64,000 bases of DNA from Crambe crambe (taxonomy: Eukaryota; Porifera; Demospongiae; Poecilosclerida; Crambeidae), in assembly GCA_963924555.1 (NCBI GenBank), contig OZ004586.1:6530501-6594500 (forward strand), written 5' to 3'. Each line of letters starts with the position of its first letter. Within the stretch, counting starts at the first letter, position 1. Under the pieces are notes generated by a model. The model searched no databases. It saw nothing but the letters and a program-made list of their open reading frames with translations, and had not been told where the DNA came from. The position numbers and the translations under genes were made by a program. Positions 49,117-61,100 of the stretch are shown here, piece by piece.

Positions 49117-52100
49117 TCAAATGTAGTCATCTTCATCTTCTGTGTTATTTTCACACTGTTCGCGTAGTGCAGTGTTTTCCTCAAATCTTTCCTGGCTTGC
49201 TGCTCCATCTGCTAATTCTAGCATTGCTCCATATCCCTCATTCACCTTCAATTCTATTCCATCCACCAATCCTTCTAATGCTGCTTCATACAGTTGATTT
49301 TGTGTCATATGAAAAGCACCCTCATTACGACCTGAATAAATTGAACTTTTGTGTAGAACTGGATAATAGTATTTATGTAGCTAACTCTGTCCATGACCTC
49401 TTGCTTCAGCCTTTTTGGAACTTCCCACCACTTTTGATATCAGCCACACAGAACAAGAGATAGCGGGAGCTATACTCATAGCCAGCTACTATGTTACATA
49501 TGAGCTTCTTCCCTTTGCTGCTGCATTGCTATAGTCCAGCCCATCCATTTCTTACCCTGCCCTGCCTTGCCCTGCCAGAATTGAAGCTTAGAAAGGTACA
49601 GGTGCTGTGGGGTGAGCATGTATGCTCAGTGTAGAACTTTTCCAGCTAACTTGCTAGTGTGGGGGCTCACTGCACTCACCCCAATGCAATTATACTGCAT
49701 TAAAATGTGATATGCCATGCCTCGATCCTCCTTTGTGTGTGTCATTGCATCATTGATAAATCATGTGATCTAGTTAGTTTCTTACCTCTTAGCTACTCCA
49801 TCCATTTCTCCAAGCTCTATGGGATTATCATCGCTATCCATCAATAACTAAGCTAGTCATATCTAACATAAAGCCACAAAGCCATCTATGTACAGTATAA
49901 TTAGCTACTTGTAGTAGCTATGCCTATTATTTTTGGTCAAATTATTCATGTATTTGGTGGTTTCATGTTGATACTCACTCATACACACTCGTACACTTTA
50001 CTGACTTACTAAGGAAGGGGTAGTCATAAGTGAGGTCCTCTCTGGTCAGGGCATTTGAAGGAAGTTTGCTGTAGTCTTTCATGATGCCATCTGCTGTTGT
50101 CAGGATATAACGAAGAGGATCTTCCAAGAACTTTGTGAGACGGACCACAATATTAGTAAAACAGGGACGACTTTCAGGTTCAATGAGCCAACCTGGAGAA
50201 CCATGAATGAGATTACCTCTTTATGACCTTCTTTTAGGGGTTGTAAAATCTCTATTGGTAATTTTGTGATTCACTCACATTCCAAGAGTATAGCATAGAG
50301 ATCAATAGTAGCAGTAGCAGGTTGCTCCAGTCTCTGGCCACTTACGAGCAACTTGTAGATCGCTTTGGTACTTTTCCCTTTATATGGATGTGCCCCGAAG
50401 GTCAGGATTTCCCACACTGTCACTCCATAGCTCCACACATCTGATTTGTGTGTGTAGATCTGCTTACATAGACTTTCTGGGGCCATCCAACGAATGGGTA
50501 CCTTTAAAAAACCAAATCAGATATTATTTAGAATTCATGTGAAGATCACAATGTGTGATAATTACATTACATGATCTGTTATTGTTGTTGTTATTGTTGT
50601 TGTTGTTATTCTTTATGGCACTTACTTTTCCTCCAGTTGCTCTGTAATGATCTTCTCCAACAGTGATCAGCTTTGTCAGACCAAAATCTGTGATTTTAAC
50701 ACAGCAATATGATTGGACCAGGATATTTCTTGCAGCAAGGTCTCGATGGACCATCCGCTTCTCCTCCAAGTACTCCATACCCTGTGTGCAAAATCAAACT
50801 CATTATGAGAAAAAGATTCCACGATGGAGACCTCTCCTTCCATCTGCTAGGAAAGGTCTTAGCTAGCTATGTATAGCTAGCTATGGTTAATAGCTATACA
50901 TAATTATTACACATACCAATGCAATTTGCACTGCAAAGCTGAGTATTGTGTGGGCATTGAGAGAATCCTTGTGCTTCTTCAAGTACGAAAGGAGAGCACC
51001 AAAAGGAACAAACTGAGAGACCAGCATCATCTCCTTCCCCATGGACAGAGCATACAGCTGCACCACATTCACATGATCCATGGATGCCATGACCACACCC
51101 TCCTGGAGCAATTCCTTGCTTGCTTCTGCTGTTGCTGTTCCTTTGTTGAGTACTTTAATGGCCACATGATATTGCTCATTATCACCTTCAGGTGTCCAGT
51201 AACCCTGTAATTATGGATTGATTGATTATTTTCACACTGGTTTTGGAACTTTCATGTTTCGTAGCTACAGTAATTATTGTCATTATAAATCCTCAGCAGG
51301 AGCCAATGGTGGCCATGTAGGTGGTGCCTTAAACACTGGAGAGTATCGTCTAGCACAGGTAGCTATATGAAGGCCATAACATTGCATTGCAGGCCATTGC
51401 ATAAGGGGGTGCTTCAGGCCCTTTTGTAACCTCCTTCTACCATTGAGACTTGAAGTATTCTAATGGTGCTAGTAGCTGGCTCAGTAATGGATGTACACAT
51501 ACATAATGCCTTAAGATGCCTAGCACTTGCACACATGCACATGCACCTTGAACCTGCCCATAGTACAAAATCATGATGGCAGCATCCATGGGCAATAGGC
51601 AACACACGCATGCACGCACGCACGCACGCACATACACACACATACGACTGAGTACTGCAACCCTCAAGCATAATTATGTGAGAGTTGATAATGCTACGTA
51701 GCTACACGTACCTCATAAACAGTCCCAAAAGCACCAGAACCCAGGAGCTGTCCAAACACAAGGCTGGACTCAGGAGTGATGACCAGGCGTGCTTGACTGG
51801 GGGGCCTTTTAGGAGGTTGCAGTGTCTGTATAAATAGTTGTAAACCATATACCAGCAGTGTGCTATGTAGATGACCCCAAAGTGGATTAAGCTACTCTAT
51901 TAAAATGTCCCTGATGCTCAAAATGTAGTTTACGTGAAAGGTAACACTATTTTGTGGGCCAATGAACTTTTATCTGTATGAAACCATAGATTGTATAGAC
52001 TACGTAACCGGGATTGGAAACGCCCCATAGCAACAACACAATCTGCGCGGTACAATCCATAATGTGGTGCGTGGAAGAGCTGAAAAAGATGGAGGAATCG

Positions 52101-55100
52101 ACCTCTCGAAGTTCTGAAGTAAGTCCATAGCATAGCTAGTAACTTCATCACCTTACTTGAGCAAAAGCAAATTTTTTGCTGCCATACCAGCCTACTTTAG
52201 CCTGTTTTGATTTTGTGTACCTGTATCCTCTTATACGAAAGTTCAACTTACAGTTTCAGAGTTTAGTATATCACTCTACTTCATGCCCTCATACCTAAAA
52301 TGTAGTGAACTTTGCATGTATTCAAGAGTTTCAGCCAATAGTTCACATTAGCTAGGAGTGTACCTTTTTTGAAAAAGTTAAGTTGTTTCTAGTGCCCCCA
52401 ATTTATATTCATAACAAGTAGTTATTCCTTCATGCCCTGTGCCAAGAAAAAGCTCAATGATTAGAGTACATTAATTTTAATATTATATTCCTCAGGGATG
52501 ATCGACTGAGAGGGAGGCTTCAATATCTTCACTCATAGTTCGGGCAGAGAATAAGAAGGTGCAGAGGTGAAGAAAAAACTGAACGAAATCACCAGGATCA
52601 ATGGCTGCACACTTGATACCCAAATTTGATAATTGTCTTTTTTCTTGTCGTATTAATTAATGTGGGCATGTGCAATAAGGAGTGGCCAGGCAATTTATAT
52701 TGCGTTTCCAATCCCGGTTACATAGTCTATACAATCTACGTATGATATAACCATGCATGGATCCCACGAAATTATTATAATTATGGAATGTGATCCAGAC
52801 CTCTTCAATATTGACTTCATGGGGCATAGTTCCAAAAAGAGGATTGAGATCATATCGTCCCTTTTGTTTGATGGTTCTCTTCTGAATAACACCTGTGACT
52901 ATGATGACCACTACCAGCAAGACCAGCACCAAAATCACGACTCCAACTACTATTCCACCGATAGCACCTCTGCAAGCAATGATAGACAATGAAGAAAGAA
53001 AAAAGACGGCGTCCATAAAAATTACTGTAGTTGAGTTATAGCCTGGCATAGCCGACCCTTTACCTTCCTTTTCTTGGGGCAGGGGAAGGAGAATGGGTCT
53101 GGTGACTCTAGCATATAGTTATGTCATTACATTATTTTTTGAACATTATGTTTAATTTAATTATAGCAATCATAATCCATGACTCATCCCACCAATGATC
53201 TCCTCTTGTTCTGGCTTCATAGACAGCCCAAGCCTGAAAACTTCTCATTGCACTCAAAATGGCCATTTCTCTGCAGCCATGATCCTAGAGAAAGGGCAGG
53301 CTCCAAATTTTCCCACAAAAGCAGATGATTTTAGATATGCAGGTTTATTGCTATATCACATGATGGACCTTAGTGATCTGATTGGCGCATCATTTTTCAT
53401 GCGCGACACAAGTTGTATATATTAGAGTCAACTGACCCTATCTCTTTCCCCTGCCCCTAGGTAAAGGGGACTAGTTGAGTTATTCTCTGATAAAAAATAT
53501 ACAATGTACAAGGAGCTAAAGGCACACATGAGTTTCTCCTGCACATTAGGCAGTTCCAAACAAATCGCTTGTTTAATGGATTTTTTTATCCTTTCTTATA
53601 GGCAGGCAGGACAAAATAAACTTAAACACATAAACTACCTCAGTATAGCTACTATGCATCATATTTATATGGTCATGTGTTCTAGTATATAGAATATACA
53701 AGTTTCAATTCTGTCAAAATAGGGCAGGGAAATCTGTTAAATAAGTAGCTAGCTAATTTATTTTGAACTGCCTTACATGTGTCATTCTTAAAGGGTCATC
53801 AATATACAGTTCAGAGACCTACTTCCTACTTTCATGAAATTAATTATGGCTGTACTTACTCTCCAAGACCTCTTGCTATCAATGTGCAGTTTCCAACACA
53901 GGCCAAGCACTGAATGACAACTGTACCATTGACTTCCATACCATCAGTTTGCTGACTGCATGCAATGACAACATGGTCAAAGTTAATACCACTCTGCAGT
54001 TCCAATACAGTCATGAAATCTATACAACCCATGTGGTGTATGCCATTATGTTGTTTGGGACCTTGAAGGTTGTCCTTTGTAGAAATGTAACGTTTGTCAT
54101 GAATAGACTATAATACTCACAACTGGTTCTTGCATGAAGTGCAGTTGCTAGGACCTGGACCAACACACGCACTACATGACTCATGGCAGTTTATGCATAC
54201 CCCATCCTCTGTCACATAATCCTGAGAGTCACACAGAGAAATACAACTGAAACTGCACAAAGAAGAATAAGCACCTCATCATAACAACAGGACTGTATTA
54301 TATCATTGGGGATTGGTCTTATATATATATATATATATATTGAAGCATTCAGTCAGAGTCCTCTGTACTTGTATAATCAGGCATTCTTCTGTGTCTAACT
54401 GGCTAACCAGGATTCTCTTTCTGGTCCCTGATTTTAGTGCTGGTCACATGACTTGTGACCAATCAGATCCTCTGAAAAGTCTCATAAAGCATGCACACTT
54501 TATGTGCACTAAATGTTTAGAGGAACTGTATCACAGGAGCCTAGTGGATCTTGACCTTACAGCAGTGTCTCTTTTAGACTTGTTACAATGGGTTTCAAAC
54601 AGGAAAACCTCAGGAATTTACCTCATTTGAATATTATTAAATTAGATCAATAATTGCATTCTTACTGAACCCAACATGTGTCAGAGCTTGCTAGGTACTA
54701 GGCTAGGCTAGGGCTAGGGCTAGGGTTCTGTAAGGACCAACTGGAATTTGATTTGATCCAAGTCATGTGATCAGCATTAAAATGTTTAGATCACTCTGAT
54801 CTAGCTCCATGTGTTTTAATGCATGGTGCACTCGAAGGATGCTATAATGCTCATGCAGGCATATTAAAACACTTAGAGCTAGATAAGAAAGAGTGAACTA
54901 AATAATTATTACATAGCTAACATTTCTCCACCACTATTGAATGTTAATACAGTCATGTTTACCTTTCACCATCACTCCTGTATTTTTTGAAGAAGCTAGG
55001 TGCACAGTCAGTGCAGTCATTGGCAGTGGATCCAGTGCAGCCATTGCAGGGAGAGGCACACCTCATGCACACTCTGTTATTCACATCAAGGTATTCTGGA

Positions 55101-58100
55101 ACAACAATGGTGTAGCTATGTATGCAGCGATATCATTTTTAGGTTAGACACATTATGTATCAACAGGTCTATACAGTACATGATGGTACTTTTCAAAAAT
55201 TGCTTTTTATTTATGCAAGAAATTTTCATGGGGATGGAAGTGTTTAACAACTCCAATCACCATTAAGGTTGCATTGAGCCACACATTGGAGGTCCTGGTT
55301 AGCAGCCACGCTGCAGACATGACAATGACTTCTCTCTGTTCCTGGTCCTGAGCACTGAGCACAAAGCTTATTACAGGGCAGGCAAATGTCCGAGCCTAAT
55401 CGAAGGTCACCAACAACTGCATGACTGGCATTTTCAGGGGCCAAGATACCTTTATAGTACCCAGGATAACAGCTACCAGAGACACACTGATCCTATGAAG
55501 GAAATGCAATAACTAGTAAGAGTGAATATGAGTTATTTTACTGAATCTAAATAGAGCAGCAGTATCAGAGGAGCTGCTGCTACCACTCTCTAGATCTTCG
55601 TGTAGGGATGACACCACCCACTCCAAAAAATGAAGCTGGAATATCTTGTATACATACTGAAGCTAATATGGTACAATATCTATTGCAACAAAACATTATA
55701 ATTTCTGTGGTAGTGTTAATTAACAGTACATTCTACACTTCACACTATTATATTGTTATTTTGTTCAAAATTCCATACTAGGGAAATACAAAGCACTGTG
55801 GTGAGCTAAGCTTTAGCCAATGACATCACCATATTGCAAAGGACAAACTGTACATAGCACCCTCTCATTCGACCCACTAGTGGCTTGCTTTGCTCTCAAT
55901 AAAGAGTAAGTTGTAAACCCCCCTTCCCGAATTTTAATCTACTTGTATACAAGTTGTCCTTATGTACCTGTCTTCCATTTCTATAGAGTTGAACCAAGGT
56001 GCACTCCAGACACCCATTTTGAAGGTCAAGGTAAGGGAGTGGCCCGACACACCCCACTCCCCTACTGCAGTATTCATGACAGGGAACACACTCACGGCGG
56101 TCAGAGACCAGATAAGTTCCAACAGGACAAGACCCCAAGCAGGTCTGGACTTGCACACCAGAGGAGTTATTTGAATACAGGGTTAAGTTACGACACATTA
56201 CACAGTGCTCTACCCCCTGTAATGAAACATGATATCAGGATGAATGTTCTCTCTCTCTGTGGAAATACTAAGCAATGAGCCATGACAGTGAGTGAGCAAG
56301 CAAGTAAAGTACAATAGGCTCCAACTCATTTTGTGCTTCAACTCCTTACCCTTAGGCTTAGCTAAGATATTGCTGTCAGAGACAGTCATGTAAGTTGTGG
56401 TCCAACCAGTTGTAATGCTTACCACATAAACACTTAGATAAGAAAGCAAGGAGCAAGTATTTCTAGCTATAGCTTTTGGAGCTGATAATCTATAGCTTCA
56501 AATCTTTGCTGTTGAGTTATGTTGCATTTTGGGTGCCATTTGTATCAAAACTACTTTGTAAAAGTTCTTCCTTCTTTTTGGCCTACTTGGCCAAAAAGAA
56601 GGAAGAACTTTTATAAAGTAGTTTTGATACTTTTTATAGCTGCATGCATAGAAAGCTATAAGCCTAGTAAGGACATTTCTGAAGATGATAAGCAAGCTTG
56701 ACATTGATTTCTATGGCGTATTGTTTTGTCAAAGTGGATTGTAGTGGCACTAGGCTTAGAAATAACCGATTGTTGATCCCTAAGCTTATCTAAGTGGTAA
56801 GCATTACAGGTTTGCTTTTTGCATGCAGCCGCCTGGCTAGAATCAATCAGTCTACCACTTGTCTTACAATTTACACTCAACAAGAGTCATTTATGAATCA
56901 GATTCAAAGCTACATATAATCTCACTATTTTTTTTGCTATGTATGTAGTTAGCTATCATCGATAGCTATTTACAGAATAGCTAATCGTGTAAGCAAATAG
57001 CCTCTATCACATGCTTTTTCGTGCAGTTTGGGTATATATCTAAGATTGCACTTGGCTTCAACCTAATAGGCAATCACATGCTTTAAGTGCAACTTCACCT
57101 CATGCAATTACCCAACCAGTTTCTTATGCAATTATATCCACCCATAATATGATTATGTACCTATTATGTACACTCTTACTGTTCCTCCTTGACATCCCCC
57201 CACACACTGAGGGTGACAGGCCTCACACAAACGCTGCTCCTCATTCTGATACAGTCCAGGGTCATCCATGGGAAGAGTAGCAGAAACCACAGAACAGTTG
57301 GACACACAACGCTTTTGGTAGGCAAAGTGGAGACAGCCATCACACTGGTCATCTCTACGCCCCCAGCAGCTGCTATTGGAACGACACTCAGGATGACACA
57401 AATATCCATCATTGACTGCAGCAAAAACAATAGATCAAAGCATTAAAAAATAAAAATTTTCAGTGGGTGTTTCAGTGGCTTAATAATGAGGTGATCGTGT
57501 GATTAATGTGATACATGGAAATTACAGCATTTCATCCCATCAAATCATGATCTATCAGTGTAGAATTGGGACTTACTGCATTCAGCTGCATCACCTCTCT
57601 GCACTGCAATGCAATTAGGAGAATCAGTGACCACAAATCGAGTCACATTCCCAACAAAACACAGACTAGGATTATTATTCCACACAATTCCAGACCCTCG
57701 AATCTCTTCCAAGGAACTTCTATTTCTTTCAAGTCAAGATTGCTACGAAGATCCAAGACATAGGATGAATCTGAGGAAAATACAATAATTACTAGGGCAA
57801 TGTGCATCACAGTGAGCAAGCGAGCAAGTATTCTAGCTACATATATGCTTTTAGACCGCTGATATTTGTTCATACATCTGTTGAGATATGTAAGTGGCAT
57901 AAAGCTGTAATGCTTACCACAAAGCACTTAGATAAGCCTATTGCCTACAATCCACTTAGATAGCCTAGCCCTACTATCCATCATACAAAAGGCTGTAGAA
58001 ATTAATCAAGGCAATTGCGCATTATGGATGTGCAGGGATTATGCATGTGCAGGGAGCTATTATTGCACGGCACACATATACATACCATACATACATTTTG

Positions 58101-61100
58101 GAGTGTAGACTTCATACGATATATATCTATGATCATGACCTGAAAGTCAGCTCGCTCGCTCACTGAATTAGTTAATTTCTTGATCAGGTTTTAATGATGA
58201 CCCGTAATGAAAGTTATCCTGCATAGTGTAGGACCTATAAGTAGTGAGAAAATACCTAGTAGGGAAATTTTTGTAGGGTTGAGATTTGATGGTTTTGAAA
58301 CAATAACTAGCTACAATACACAGGAATAGCTATATGGTTCACACTAATTTTTGTAAAACTGGAAGTAAAAAATTTCCTTACTTTGGCCACAATTTAGTGC
58401 AAATGCGTCAGTGACATTTTTTGATCCAATAATTCTGAGATTCCTCAAGTAAGGGAAGGATTGTATTCGAAGCCCAGAAATTCTTAGAGATCCTCTGATT
58501 TCCTGTATCGTGGACAGCACCTCTAATCGGCTGTAGCTAAAAGCAGAACAATAAAATGAACTAGATATACACTTGAAATTAATTTTTAGGACTAGTAGCT
58601 CTTTACAACAACTAAGGATTTAATATTGCACCTAGCTCTGCAAGGATGAAAACTACAATATAGCATGAGGTCAAGCATTTCATGGTATAACATGAGGCAG
58701 CCTAGCTGACTTTCCAAGTACTTTTGATTCGATCGATCACCCTATGACATGATGATTATAATGCTGGTCATCATAACTAAATTCAAGTCTCCAACTTTTT
58801 ATCTATGAAATCGGCATTGATTTTCTTATCCAAAAAATTTGTATTCAAATACAGTATTACAAACTATGCATGAAAGTTGACTGTAATATTTTCAGTATTA
58901 ATATTTTAGTTTCAAGTAACAATTAGCTAGCTACTGATAAATCAGAGTATGTAGAGGTCTACTTACTCAAAGTTTAGGACATGTCCAATCTGCACTGATC
59001 CTGCAGTGACAACAGTGCAGCCTCGATACTTCTCCAAAGTACTGTCATCAACTATCTCACCTCCATCAACACCACCAACACATTCTATAATATCATTCAA
59101 TAACAGCTCATTATTACTGTCTAGCTGAAAAATTTGGCAGAGAATTAATTTGACGATTAAGGACTCCCATTATACTACGCAGCTTTTAAATAGTTGGTAA
59201 AGATCATCAAAGTCACACACTAGTAAGCAGTAGATAGTTTGAGATGCAGGATTGAAGGAGCAGGGGAGCCATTTCCCCCTCTTTTCTTGTCAAAGAATGA
59301 GCTAGTTTTATAGCTTGTATATGTATAGCTAATAATTTACTCCACGAAAATTCTGTGCCACTGAGAGTGGAAGCTAATACATGAGACCAGAAGAAAGTGT
59401 AGAGATTTTACATGGGTACATACAATACATACATACATGCGTACCAATGGGACAGAGTCCACCTCTGCATTCAACACACTGTACTCCAGTGTCATCAACA
59501 GTGTAGCCAGTGGGACAGATCTCCACACAGTTCCCAGCCAATTGAAACAGTCTAGCTGTAATGGGATAATATATAGCTCCCTATACTAAATGTTCTAGGA
59601 AAAAATATACATATTTCACTGCCACTGACCAATCTGTTTGCTAGTAGCTAGGTTCTTAGCAGTGAAAAAAGAGGAATAGCACACTTGTTGGTCTGAACTG
59701 AGCATTGACAGACAATGGATCATGAGTGAGACTACAGAATTGGATCTAGCTAGAAAGTTTTCTCTCCTTTCCCTTCCTTGACTTCTACAGTCACACGATC
59801 GACTCACACCAAAAGATTTTGACACTCTTCTGGTATCAACATAGCTATCTCTACCAAGAAAGAAAGAAAGCGAGAATTGAAGATTTATGGACTCTGAGAC
59901 TGTCAGTGAGTAACCAGCATCATACACAGCATTCAGTAGACACTTAATACTGCACTATACTGACACATAATTTTAAAGTTGTGGTGTGTCATGATAAATT
60001 AGCTATATATGTACAGCATTTGTAGGAGTGAAATTTTCACTTGTAATGAGAATGGCAAACACTATGAAAAATAAGAGATGTCCCTTGGAGAAATTTTTTG
60101 CAAGGGCATGGCATATTTTATGACATTTTTAACAGGAAACTTGGAAACGTCATTCCTTATCGAGTTTCCTTCAGGTTTCAGGCTAGGATATCTCCTATTT
60201 TTCATAATGAAATTTCACTCAGCTGCAATTTTATTGCCATTCTCACTAACTTTCAAAATTATCCCAAATTTCACTCCTGCCCCAAAAAGCAGAGTTCTCC
60301 TTATGCTCCAGTTCCCTACATACATCACTTGATTATAATTATAATGACATAAACATGCAATTCTAGGAGTAGACATCTTACGTGAACAGCTCTCAACACA
60401 CAAGCCTCCCTCAGCCAACCTGAAGTCTGGATTGTCCACCAGCTGGAACAGGTTGGGATCATAGATGACTTGAGGAGGACACTGAGAGAGACAAGTCCCG
60501 TTGTAATCAAAGCCACGACAAGCCTAAAGTAATTTTGAAGAAACAATCAGCTCTAGATCTATGCAGCTACATACAAAGTTCTAAGAAGAGGGTCACAAAA
60601 TCATTCTTTGTTACACTGCTTGTTTCTCCTGATCCTAGCATAAGTCACCCCCCTAGTACATGAACATATACACTAAAGGACCCCTCCAATATAACCTCTC
60701 TACATATGTCATAGCTCCAAATTTCTCTAGAAGGGATCCTCAGTGTTCAGATGTTTCACTGTATGTCGGAACCAAGATGTATCATTTCATAGCCATTTTA
60801 AACATGGGACCATTTAGAAATCTAAAAGACTCACTGCAGAGTGATCTTACAGTTTTAAGTGGTAGCTATGTTAAATAAAATGTTGAAGAAACTATTTCTC
60901 ATTCCATTTTAGTACTAGCTATAGTGATAGTGAAGCTGTTAATACTGTTAATAATCTGCCATAAAGATCTAGGGGAGAATTGAAGCATACCCGATTGGGC
61001 ACCACGCAAGGTCATGCTTCTTCATCTCCTTAGCTTAAATTGAATTCTGCAGCATCTTGGCACTGCTGGCTCAGATCTATGGCTCCACGTACAAAACCAT

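Noticed and set aside
49796-49855. Possible extra tail exon of the EGFR-like gene ([15 protein letters not shown])
   Set aside because: It has a good donor, but joining it breaks phase on both sides, while the direct join 50010 to 49331 is in frame.
54700-54732. GCTAGGGCTAGGGCTAGGG, telomere-like
   Set aside because: The unit is GCTAGG rather than TTAGGG and repeats only three times, inside an intron.
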